Source of the DNA: Thioploca sp.
GTDB lineage: Bacteria > Pseudomonadota > Gammaproteobacteria > Beggiatoales > Beggiatoaceae
Direction of reading: 5' to 3'
Length of the DNA: 16,121 nt
Assembly (NCBI GenBank): GCA_011371325.1
Contig: DRQV01000133.1
Span: 1 to 16,121, forward strand
Positions within the stretch are counted from its first letter, which is position 1; each line of letters starts with the position of its first letter. The notes beneath the pieces were generated by a model that was not told where the DNA came from, searched no databases, and saw nothing but the letters and a program-made list of their open reading frames with translations. Position numbers and translations under genes: made by a program. Of the stretch, positions 1 through 8,500 are shown in pieces.

Positions 1-1
1 A

Positions 2-379
2 AGAAAAAAAGAAATCAAAGCTAAAATAGATGCTATTCTTGAATTTTCAGAACTGGGAAGTTTTTTTGAAGAACCGATTGCAACCTATTCTTCCGGAATG
101 AAGGCTAGACTAGGATTTTCAGTAGCTTTTCAAGTTAACCCAGATATTCTATTGTTAGACGAAATATTAGGAGTTGGAGATGAAAATTTTAGGAGAAAAT
201 CTACTAGAGTAATGCAGGAAAAAATTCGTTCTAATAAAACCATCGTATTTGTTTCTCATCAAACGGCAATGATCAAGCAACTATGTAACCGTGCAGTATG
301 GATAGAAGAAGGGGTTAGTAGGGTCGAAGGAACTCCAAATGAAGTACTAGCTGAATATAATAAATATTTATCTGTATAG
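2..379 (+). CDS. Polysaccharide-export ABC transporter ATP-binding protein, C-terminal part (5' end outside window)
   Basis: The reading frame is open from base 2, so the ATG at 98 is internal and the real start lies upstream of the window. Visible are the ABC signature YSSGMKARLGFSVA, the Walker B stretch DILLLDEILGVGDENF, and the switch histidine in TIVFVSHQ. The wording of the signature and the 'GVGDENF' D-loop are typical of the Wzt/KpsT/TagH subfamily, which energises export of O-antigen, capsule or teichoic-acid-type polymers across the inner membrane together with a separate permease. The protein stops about 90 residues after the signature, right after the nucleotide-binding domain, so it is the short form without the C-terminal carbohydrate-binding domain of long Wzt proteins. 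Walker A and the Q-loop are off the window. The partner permease would be expected upstream. Function is by family; the exported polymer is unknown. Confidence 0.88.
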   Translation, partial: RKKEIKAKIDAILEFSELGSFFEEPIATYSSGMKARLGFSVAFQVNPDILLLDEILGVGDENFRRKSTRVMQEKIRSNKTIVFVSHQTAMIKQLCNRAVWIEEGVSRVEGTPNEVLAEYNKYLSV

Positions 380-560
380 AATATATTTTTAAATTTGAGA
401 ATGATAAACTTTGGTTAATGGAATTTAACATGATCTAATAATAATATTTGGTGGTTAAATTTTATATTAGTCATTTTTATTAGAATTATGGATTAATATG
501 TATTTTACTGATTTTTAGGTTAAAATAAAATGCTAAGTCTTTACACAATCCAGTTTCTAC

Positions 561-576
561 TAATGTAGTAACATTA
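561..576. promoter_or_regulatory. 6-4-6 dyad upstream of cbbM, possible LysR/CbbR-type operator
   Basis: TAATGT-AGTA-ACATTA is a perfect 6 bp inverted repeat with a 4 bp spacer, just upstream of the candidate cbbM -35. LysR-type activators such as CbbR bind dyads in this position, so an activator site is plausible. The 380-666 gap is otherwise very AT-rich, which makes chance dyads common, and no cbbR gene is in the window. Confidence 0.3.
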
Positions 577-577
577 A

Positions 578-605
578 TTAATAATATTGTAATTCCATTT
601 ATAAT
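578..605 (+). promoter_or_regulatory. Candidate sigma-70-like promoter of cbbM
   Basis: TTAATA (578-583), a 16 bp spacer and a perfect TATAAT (600-605) precede cbbM. This would give a leader of about 55 nt with an AGGA ribosome-binding site at 656-659, 7 nt before the ATG. The -35 matches the consensus at only four of six positions, consistent with a promoter that needs an activator. The composition of the gap makes a false match possible. Confidence 0.4.
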
Positions 606-666
606 TAATTTCGTGTAAAATATCCAGCTACATCAATTTTGTTAATTTTTAATATAGGATTTAAAT

Positions 667-2055
667 ATGGCATTAGATCAATCAAACCGTTATTCTGATT
701 TAAGTCTAAAAGAAGAAGACTTAATTAAAGGCGGTAATCACGTATTATGTGCTTATATTATGAAGCCGAAAAAAGGCTTTTTTGATTATTTAGGTACAGC
801 GGCTCATTTTGCTGCCGAATCTTCCACTGGTACTAATGTAGAAGTTTGTACTACTGATGATTTCACTAAGGGTGTTGATGCTTTAGTTTATGAAATCGAT
901 GAAGAAAAAGAAATAATGAAAATTGCCTATCCAGTTGATTTATTTGATCGGAATATAATAGATGGTCGGGCAATGATAGTATCTTTCTTAACTCTAGCCA
1001 TTGGTAATAACCAAGGCATGGGCGATATAGAATATTCCAAAATGATGGATTTCTATGTGCCACCTAAATATTTACGTTTATTTGATGGACCTAATAAAAA
1101 TATCGTAGATATGTGGCGAATACTTGGTCGCCCATTGGTAAATGGTGGTATGGTAGTAGGAACTATTATTAAACCTAAGTTAGGCTTACGTCCAGAACCA
1201 TTTGCTGCAGCATGCCATCAATTTTGGTTAGGTGGAGATTTTATTAAAAATGATGAACCACAAGGTAATCAAGTATTTGCTCCTATGCGTAAGAGTATTC
1301 CATTGATTGCGGATGCTATGCGACGAGCTCAAGATGAAACTGGTGAAGCCAAATTATTCTCAGCTAATATTACTGCTGATGACCCATTTGAAATGATTCG
1401 TCGTGGTGAATTTATTTTAGAAGAATTTGGTGAATTCGGTGATCATGTTGCTTTCTTAGTAGATGGTTATGTTGGTGGTCCAACTGCAATTACTACTTGT
1501 CGCCGTTATTTCCCTAATCAATTCTTACATTATCATCGTGCTGGTCATGGTGCAGTAACTTCCCAACAGAGTAAGCGTGGTTATAGTGTTCTTACTCATA
1601 TGAAAATGGCTCGTTTACAGGGTGCTTCTGGCATTCATACTGGTACTATGGGTTATGGTAAGATGGAAGGTGATAGTACTGAGAAAAACTTAGCTTATAT
1701 GTTAGAACAAGATTCTGCTGATGGCTTATTCTATCATCAAGAATGGGAAGGTATGAAAGCTACTACTCCAATTATTTCTGGTGGTATGAATGCTTTACGT
1801 TTACCTGGCTTCTTTGATAATTTAGGTCATTGTAATGTAATTCAAACATCTGGTGGTGGTGCATTTGGCCATAAAGATGGTGGAGCTGCTGGTGCAACTT
1901 CTTTACGTCAAGCTCGTGATGCTTGGATGGAAGGTGCTGATATAATTGAATATGCTAAAGATCATAAAGAATTGCGTGGTGCTTTTGAAACTTTTACTGC
2001 TGATGCTGATGCGATATATCCAAACTGGCGTGAAAAAATGGGCGTACATAAGTAA
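667..2055 (+). CDS. cbbM: Form II ribulose-1,5-bisphosphate carboxylase/oxygenase large subunit
   Basis: This catalyses carboxylation of ribulose-1,5-bisphosphate to two 3-phosphoglycerates in the Calvin-Benson-Bassham cycle. The 462 residues match the usual length of form II enzymes, which work as large-subunit dimers or their multimers without a small subunit. Active-site elements are intact: K169 in GTIIKPKLGL, the carbamylated lysine K194 with metal ligands D196/E197 in GGDFIKNDEPQGN, H290 and H294 in YHRAGHG, loop-6 K332 in GTMGYGKMEG, and the phosphate-binding SGGMNALR (371-378) and TSGGGAFGH. The ATG at 667 has AGGA 7 nt upstream. Codons lean strongly to GGT, CGT and GCT, as expected for a highly expressed gene. 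Unlike many cbbM loci, there is no adjacent cbbQ, cbbO or cbbR: a polysaccharide exporter lies upstream and a convergent histidine kinase downstream. The family assignment is very secure. Confidence 0.98.
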   Translation: MALDQSNRYSDLSLKEEDLIKGGNHVLCAYIMKPKKGFFDYLGTAAHFAAESSTGTNVEVCTTDDFTKGVDALVYEIDEEKEIMKIAYPVDLFDRNIIDGRAMIVSFLTLAIGNNQGMGDIEYSKMMDFYVPPKYLRLFDGPNKNIVDMWRILGRPLVNGGMVVGTIIKPKLGLRPEPFAAACHQFWLGGDFIKNDEPQGNQVFAPMRKSIPLIADAMRRAQDETGEAKLFSANITADDPFEMIRRGEFILEEFGEFGDHVAFLVDGYVGGPTAITTCRRYFPNQFLHYHRAGHGAVTSQQSKRGYSVLTHMKMARLQGASGIHTGTMGYGKMEGDSTEKNLAYMLEQDSADGLFYHQEWEGMKATTPIISGGMNALRLPGFFDNLGHCNVIQTSGGGAFGHKDGGAAGATSLRQARDAWMEGADIIEYAKDHKELRGAFETFTADADAIYPNWREKMGVHK

Positions 2056-2071
2056 GCCTTTCTAAATTAAT

Positions 2072-2098
2072 TAGGCCTGATTGGCATAGTCAGGCCTA
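2072..2098 (+). terminator. Rho-independent terminator of cbbM, possibly bidirectional
   Basis: The stem TAGGCCTGA/TCAGGCCTA (9 perfect bp) with a 9 nt loop starts 17 nt after the cbbM stop and is followed by the T-rich tract TTATTGTTTTG. On the minus strand the hairpin lies about 50 nt past the stop of the convergent histidine kinase gene, but the tract there is less T-rich, so termination in that direction is less certain. Confidence 0.8.
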
Positions 2099-2150
2099 TT
2101 ATTGTTTTGAACATTATTAAACAAAATGAGCTAAACATCGTTTTACCGAA

Positions 2151-4511
2151 TCAATTCTTCTGTCGTTTGATAGAGAAATCTGCTATTAATTTATGAATTG
2201 AAATGATTAATTCTTCATTGCTACATGCTTCTTTTTTAAAAATATTCTCCACCCGACCATTTAAATTAGAATATTCTTTAGCAGTTAAGGCTTTGGCAGT
2301 AAGAACTACAACTGGAATAGAACACCACACTTCATGATGACGTAAAATATCAAGAAATTCAAATCCATCCATAACCGGCATATCTAAATCTAATAATATC
2401 AAAGATGGTTTTTTATGATCAAGATGGTCCAAAGCTATCTTACCATTTTCAGCTTTAAACACTCTCCAACCTTGATGTTCTAAAATTATTGCTGTGGTAT
2501 CACGCACTATATCGTTGTCGTCAATTACCATAATCAAACCAGTAGTTTCATTTTGGATTTTATATTTATCTAATACTTTAGCTAATTGAGCCTGTTGAAT
2601 CGGTTTGGTAATATAATCTGTTACTCCCATTGCGTGTCCAATCTGTTTATCGACTTCTATGGAAACAATAATTACAGGAATATCAGATAATAATGAATTT
2701 CTTTTTAACAGAGATAAAACTTGCCAACCATTTATACCAGGCATGTTTATATCTAGTAAAATAGTATCAGGCCGTAACTTCTTGGCTAATCTAAGCCCTT
2801 CTTCACCATTAGAAGCAGTAGCAACAGCATAACCGAGTTGGCTTAATTCTTTCTGTAAAAAATCACGTACTGCCACTTCATCATCAATAACTAAAATTAT
2901 TCCATCACCTTTTAATAGGTTTTTATTAGCCAATTCATCTTCAGATTTATTGATCTTTTTAACGATATTGGCTTGTAAAGGTATATTCAAGGTAAAAATA
3001 CTACCAATTCCAAATTCACTATCAACTTTGATATTACCGCCCAACATTTCAACAAACTGTTTGGTAATAGCTAAACCTAACCCGGTACCTCCAAATCTAC
3101 GAGTTGTCGATGAATCTGCTTGAGTAAAAGGTTGGAATAAATTTTCTTGCTGTTCATCTGTGATACCAATTCCATCATCAATTATACAAAAAATTACCCA
3201 ATCAATACCATTTTTTATATTATGGGTAACTTCAAGATGAATTGTACCTTGTTCAGTAAATTTTGCTGAATTACTAAGTAAATTTAATAAAATCTGTCTT
3301 AATTTAGTAATATCAGTATACATTTCTCCTAATTTTTCTGGATAGGTTACTTTTAGTGTATTTTTTTTATTTTCTATCAATGGCTGAATGTCAGTAACAA
3401 TTTCTTTGATAAAATCGACTAAATTAAAGGATTCAAAAAATATATCCATTTTACCAGCTTCAATTTTAGTAATATCTAATACATCACTGATAAGTCCTAA
3501 TAAATGTTCTCCAGCTACGTGGATTTTTTGTAAATCAGGAATAAAATTATCTTGTTCTAAATCTTCCGCATCTTCCATTAACATTTCACTATAACCAATA
3601 ATGGCATTTAATGGAGTACGCAACTCATGACTCATATTTGCAAGAAAGGCACTTTTGGCCTGATTAGTTTTTTCGGCAATTGTCTTGGCTTGTTCGGCAG
3701 AATCTTTAGCTAAACGTAAAGTATTTTCTGCCCGTTTTTGTTCCGTAATATCAACTACATGAGTCCAAACAAAATATTTACCATTATGTGGAATAACTAA
3801 ACCTGATAATCTAACTGGTACTAAACTTTTATTTTTTCTGATATATTCTTTTTCATAAGGTCCATAACGGCCATTATTTTTTAATTGTCTTTCTTGTTCT
3901 TTTTCAATGTTTAAATACTTGTTTGGTGTTATATCTAATAAATTTAGTTTTAAAGTTTCTTCAACAGAGTAGCCAATTATATTCGCAAAAGCTGGATTTA
4001 CTTCTACTAAGCTACCATTAATATCACTCAATACTAGACCAATCAATGATTCTCTAATTAAAGTACGAGTGAATTTTTCGCTTTCTGATAATGCGTTTGC
4101 CACTCGTTTACGTTCTTGAATTTCTTGTTGTAGTTGTAAGTTTTTTTCTTTTAATTCTTGAGTACGTTTAATAACTTCATCTTCTAAACTATCATGTAAT
4201 TCAACTAATTGCTTTTCAAAAGCATCTCCATGCTCCGCAACTAATTCTAATGAAATTTCTAAGTGCTTATTTTCTCGTAATAATTTTTTTTCTTGTCTTT
4301 CTAAATGATTTATTTGTACTAATAATTCTGCTTTTGAAACCTCATCTTTAGAACTACATATTTCGGCTAATAAATGTTTAGCTGCTCCATCTATAATAGC
4401 TTTTAATGAACCTTCTAGTTGACCTTTTTCTTGTATTAATGAATCTATCTGGTTGCGTAAGTGCTTTATCTCTGTTAAAAGCTGTATATTTGGAATGTTG
4501 TTTTTAAACAT
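2151..4511 (-). CDS. Hybrid sensor histidine kinase: coiled coil, PAS, HisKA/HATPase_c, two receiver domains
   Basis: This is probably a soluble signalling kinase, since no membrane segment is evident. In 786-residue numbering the order is: a long coiled coil (about 4-139), a PAS sensor domain (about 141-258, ending in the typical DITEQKRAE), HisKA with phosphoacceptor H295 in SHELRTPL, HATPase_c (about 396-514) with N-box LLNLLSNSAKFT, G1 DDGIGI and G2 GGTGLGL, a first receiver (about 539-651; acidic pair DD, phosphoacceptor D587 in LLDINMPG, K in TKP), and a second receiver (about 659-777; DD, D708 in LLDLDMP). Both receivers keep their key residues. The frame extends upstream to a TTG at 4559, but that codon has only a GAG 3 nt away, so the ATG at 4511 was chosen; neither site has a good ribosome-binding site. 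It follows the STAS gene in the same direction and probably receives or sends the signal of the kinase/STAS pair. No dedicated output domain is present. Confidence 0.93.
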   Translation of the reverse strand: MFKNNIPNIQLLTEIKHLRNQIDSLIQEKGQLEGSLKAIIDGAAKHLLAEICSSKDEVSKAELLVQINHLERQEKKLLRENKHLEISLELVAEHGDAFEKQLVELHDSLEDEVIKRTQELKEKNLQLQQEIQERKRVANALSESEKFTRTLIRESLIGLVLSDINGSLVEVNPAFANIIGYSVEETLKLNLLDITPNKYLNIEKEQERQLKNNGRYGPYEKEYIRKNKSLVPVRLSGLVIPHNGKYFVWTHVVDITEQKRAENTLRLAKDSAEQAKTIAEKTNQAKSAFLANMSHELRTPLNAIIGYSEMLMEDAEDLEQDNFIPDLQKIHVAGEHLLGLISDVLDITKIEAGKMDIFFESFNLVDFIKEIVTDIQPLIENKKNTLKVTYPEKLGEMYTDITKLRQILLNLLSNSAKFTEQGTIHLEVTHNIKNGIDWVIFCIIDDGIGITDEQQENLFQPFTQADSSTTRRFGGTGLGLAITKQFVEMLGGNIKVDSEFGIGSIFTLNIPLQANIVKKINKSEDELANKNLLKGDGIILVIDDEVAVRDFLQKELSQLGYAVATASNGEEGLRLAKKLRPDTILLDINMPGINGWQVLSLLKRNSLLSDIPVIIVSIEVDKQIGHAMGVTDYITKPIQQAQLAKVLDKYKIQNETTGLIMVIDDNDIVRDTTAIILEHQGWRVFKAENGKIALDHLDHKKPSLILLDLDMPVMDGFEFLDILRHHEVWCSIPVVVLTAKALTAKEYSNLNGRVENIFKKEACSNEELIISIHKLIADFSIKRQKN

Positions 4512-4565
4512 ATATATAAACCATAGATTTTGGTTTTTGAGTTTGACAGGAAAAGACAAAGTCTC

Positions 4566-4916
4566 TTAACTTAGTTGGACAGTTAAATTTGGTGCTAAAC
4601 GTTGTAAGTTTTTTAATAGTTTTTCTTGCCAGGCAACTTTCTTTTGGCCTTTAATTATCAAATCAATTTCAAGCGCTTCTACATCAAATACATTAATAAT
4701 AAATCTAGTTACCATATTAATACCAGAACTATTTAAGAATTTTAAATTACATAAATCTATTATCAAATTTTCTTTTTGTCCACTAGCTGCTGTGTTTAAA
4801 AGTTGTAATATAGGTTCATACTCTTTAGCTCCATTCAATAATAATGCTCCACTACAGAGTACTACAGCATTATCCTGGTCATAAATAATGTTATATTTTT
4901 CTGCCCTTATTTCCAT
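4566..4916 (-). CDS. Single-domain STAS protein (anti-sigma-factor-antagonist type)
   Basis: The 116 residues form a stand-alone STAS domain, like SpoIIAA/RsbV and cyanobacterial Slr1856. The hallmark is the central hydrophobic strand LIIDLCNLKFLNSSGINM, where the serine pair S63/S64 occupies the site that partner kinases phosphorylate in the family. The fold begins with the expected strand (about 8-24, VVLCSGALLL). The ATG at 4916 is preceded by GAGG at 8 nt. It lies 25 nt after the kinase-like gene and before the hybrid histidine kinase, so the three probably share a message. Inferred role: a phosphorylation-controlled binding switch whose target (sigma/anti-sigma pair, cyclase or other enzyme) is not in the window. 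No PP2C phosphatase, which would reset it, is nearby. Confidence 0.88.
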   Translation of the reverse strand: MEIRAEKYNIIYDQDNAVVLCSGALLLNGAKEYEPILQLLNTAASGQKENLIIDLCNLKFLNSSGINMVTRFIINVFDVEALEIDLIIKGQKKVAWQEKLLKNLQRLAPNLTVQLS

Positions 4917-4941
4917 TTTTAAACCTCATAAATTTAGTGGT

Positions 4942-5532
4942 TTAATAAATCTCCAGTAAAACCATGGTGGTAACAACTGTTACTGGAGGAGTTTGGATAG
5001 TTTCAAATTTCCAACTAAGTTTAGCTGAATAATCACATATCATACTGAGTAATCCTAATCCAGAACGATTACTGTCATCACCTAAAGCGTTACTTCTCAT
5101 AGTCTTAAAATATAGTTCTTGAGGGTCCCCACTCAATATAGATTTAATAAATCGTTGAAATGGTTCTACCTGTTGTTCATCAACACAATTGGTAACACAA
5201 AATACTAACTTGTCATCATACAATGAAAGCACAATTTTAGCAGTAAATGGTAAGCTCTCATTTTGAAATTTCATGGCATTTTCTAATAGTTCATTGGCAA
5301 CATATTTAACGGTATCTTTAACATTATTAATAACAATATCTTCTTTATCTTGATTAATTTCAGCCAATTTTCCAATAAAAAATACTCTGAAATATTCAGC
5401 AATAAAATCAGCTGATAAGCCATTATTCTGCCATCTTTCCTTTAAAGGACGACAACTGGGTGAAAAACCAATTGTTAAATACTCACCTTGTTTGGGTTGT
5501 ATTTCAAGAAACTCTCCAAACGTTTGTATCAT
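4942..5532 (-). CDS. GHKL-type ATP-binding protein, SiaB/Slr1861-like serine kinase (DUF6272-like)
   Basis: This 196-residue protein carries a GHKL ATP-binding fold: the N-box is YVANELLENAMKF (E81, E84, N85) and a glycine-rich ATP-lid motif is NRSGLGLLSM (155-164). The usual DxGxG G1 motif is replaced by the run VFCVTNCVD (110-118), with N115 near the normal Asp position. This departure is, from memory, typical of the SiaB/Slr1861 group of STAS kinases rather than RsbW. The position immediately upstream of a STAS gene supports the call: the inferred reaction is ATP-dependent phosphorylation of the STAS serine in the cytoplasm. The ATG at 5532 has AGGA 8 nt upstream. The gene starts 21 nt after the Calx-beta gene stops, so translation of the two may be linked. 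Kinase activity is inferred from family and context, not shown by the sequence. Confidence 0.8.
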   Translation of the reverse strand: MIQTFGEFLEIQPKQGEYLTIGFSPSCRPLKERWQNNGLSADFIAEYFRVFFIGKLAEINQDKEDIVINNVKDTVKYVANELLENAMKFQNESLPFTAKIVLSLYDDKLVFCVTNCVDEQQVEPFQRFIKSILSGDPQELYFKTMRSNALGDDSNRSGLGLLSMICDYSAKLSWKFETIQTPPVTVVTTMVLLEIY

Positions 5533-5553
5533 AAGTATATTCCTGGTTAATAA

Positions 5554-8500
5554 TTATTCAACGCATCCAGTACAACGATACATTATCTGTTGATCTCCAT
5601 TTGGATAAATAAGGCGATAATCTTGGAGACCATCACCGTTAATATCATTAATTTCAACAATTTGTAATGTGTCTACAGTTTCAGTCCCAGATTTTACCAA
5701 ATAATCCAATACTCCTTTATAAATTTGTTTATTCTGTCCAACTCCGATACACATAGATACTCTTCCATCATTATATAATTTGGTTTGACAATCATCATCG
5801 GGATTTTCTCGTTCTGCTGCTAAAGCATATAAAATATCTGGCTTTGCTGCTGCTGGATATATAAATTGTTGTTGTCTAATTAACTTGGATCGAATTTTAT
5901 CATTTGCTTCAAATAATGCAATAGGCTGTTCAGTAGTATCAATAGTGTCAAATATTAAAAATGCTTCATTTAAATTTTCTAACCAAGTTAAATTTGTAGC
6001 TCCAATTCCTAATGGTATGTTAGTAGGTGCTTCAGTAGCAAACAGATTAGGACGTGCCATATAATAATCTTCACCAAATAAAATCTTCAGATTGCCGTTT
6101 GCCAACATAGTTACATTGGATAATCCAAGTTCTATTAAACCGTCTCGCAATGATTGAGCTTCATGTACTACCGGTATAGTAATTATTTCTCTACCAGTAT
6201 GAGTTACAAAAATTACTTGTCCATTTGGAGCAACAGTAGTTCCTATTGGAATTAGTCGAGTATTTTCTACTTTTCCCCAGATATGTCGTGCTTGTGTTGG
6301 CAATACTTTATAATACTTATTATCCACCTTAACAGTCAAATAACCAGTATCTGGATTTTGCCATAGTTCTATTCCCAAGCTTGTAAAAACATGCAGTCCA
6401 TTTATATAGTTAAGAATTTTTTCGCCATTAAATAAAATATCATGATTTAAATCAATTGCATCTAATTCCAAATCGGGAGTATGGATTTTACCTAACACTT
6501 TAGACAAATCAACCATATATGGAATTGAACTATTATCTTCAAATAATACCCCTTTATCTAGCTGAATACTACTGAGCCACGTACCATTATCTTGTAATAT
6601 TAAATCGTTTTCAATGTTGGTTAATTTACCAATAATGACATGAGATAGTGTAGTATTAGCTGCTATTGTGACATTATCAATAATTGCTGGTGCTAATTCA
6701 TTACCAATGATATTTCCACTAATTTTACCGCCAAAGGCTGTTCCAATTATATTAGTATTTGCTAATAGAGTAACATCTCTTAATATGGCTTGATTGAGAG
6801 TATTATCACTGGCAAGTTCAATTTTGCCACCTAATTGGCCATCTTGTACCATACCCCGGGAAACAATTTTAATATTTTGTAAAAGATTTCCAGTATTATT
6901 TACGATACAATCAATAATATTAGTTTTTAATTTGCAGTCACCAGTGTCATCATCGATAATAGTTATAATTGCTTCGATTGGAGTTCCTAAAATTGAGGTA
7001 TTTTGAGTTTCTATTAGACGTAACTTAACTCGCAAAGTTTCATTGCCCTCTACTTCTTTATCATCATAGATTGGAATGGTAAAACTTTTTTCACCAGTTT
7101 CTCCACTTGTCCAAATCAAAAGACCTGAAGACGCATTAGTGGCAGCATAATCTATTCCGGCAATTGCGGTTATATCTGTTGTCTCATAAACCAACATAAT
7201 CTGTTCAACCCCTCCTCCTATCCGACTAGCAGTGATAGTTACTTCTTTATCTGTTTCATTAACTTGATAACTATTGGAAGAAAGCTGGATTGAAGTGGCA
7301 TCATTATCAAAAATAGTTAAGTTAGCAGTTGAGTTAGAACCTAATTCTGCTTTGCCAGTTAAATTGAATAGTTTTAATAATACCGTTTCATCATTTTCAA
7401 TTAGACCATCATCATACACGTTAATTTGAAAGCTCTTTGGGTCATTTTCATTCGCCAACCATTTTACAGAATTTTTAATTGCAATATAATCTTTATTATC
7501 TGCTGTACCATGTTCTGTACTATAAAATACTTCTACTTCACCTTGAACATCACCAGAGCGATTTATGGTGATAGTTACATTGCCATCAGATTCATTAACT
7601 TGATAATTTGCTGCGGAAAATTGAATAATTCCTCCAGATGCAATTTCAGTCGTTGGATTAGAAAGACTATCGACTATTTCTATAGTTGCAGTTGGAAAAG
7701 CTCCTAAACTACTTCCATCAGTTGGATTAGACAAATTAACCATAAATTTTCTTTTGGCTTGGCTAGTTGGCAAAATTGGAATCGTTATTTTTTTAGCACT
7801 AATATCACCATTAAGCCAATTTAAAGTTCCAATAATGGCAGTATAATCATTACCAGCTTTAGCAGTTCCATCTTGAGTATTATAATTAACTTGTATCTGC
7901 CCTTGGCCACCATAAACTCGGTTGATATTGATAGTAATATTGCCAACATCTTTAGCCGCTTTATAGTCAGCTGGAACAGAAAATTGAATAACTCCAGGTA
8001 TTAAAATTGTGTTTGGAGTACCTAACAAATCATCTATGGTAAGTGGAGTACCAAGATCATCTATAATATGTAAATTTGCCATATTAGTTCCTAAACTAAC
8101 TCCACCGATTGGATTAAACAATCTAATTGCTAACGGTTCAGCAAACTCGGTAATAGCATCAGCAGTGATTGGTATAGTAAGAGTTTTAGTTGCCATATCA
8201 CCATCATTCCAAGCCAGCATTCCTTGAGTATCAATATAATCACTTGTTGTAGCTACATTAGAAATCGTCTGATAATTTACTGCTACAGAACCAGTTTTTC
8301 CTTCTAAACGCTCAACATTTATGATAGCTAAACCATTACCTTCACTAGCAACATAATTTTTAGCGGCAAATTGTAACATTCCGGCGGGATTTGGAGGTGG
8401 ATCAGTAATTGTGATCGTTGTTGATATAGTATTTCCTAAAACTGCACCAGTTGAGATATTAGATAATTCAACTGTAAATTGTTCATTATCTTCTGTAATT

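Noticed and set aside
98..379. A complete 93-residue gene starting at the ATG at 98
   Set aside because: The frame is open back to base 2 and that ATG is the Met inside the ABC signature YSSGMKARL, so the gene continues upstream of the window.
4512..4559. Sixteen extra N-terminal residues of the hybrid histidine kinase from a TTG start
   Set aside because: The TTG has only a GAG at 3 nt as a ribosome-binding site, and the extra residues look unlike the coiled coil that begins at the ATG at 4511. It cannot be excluded.
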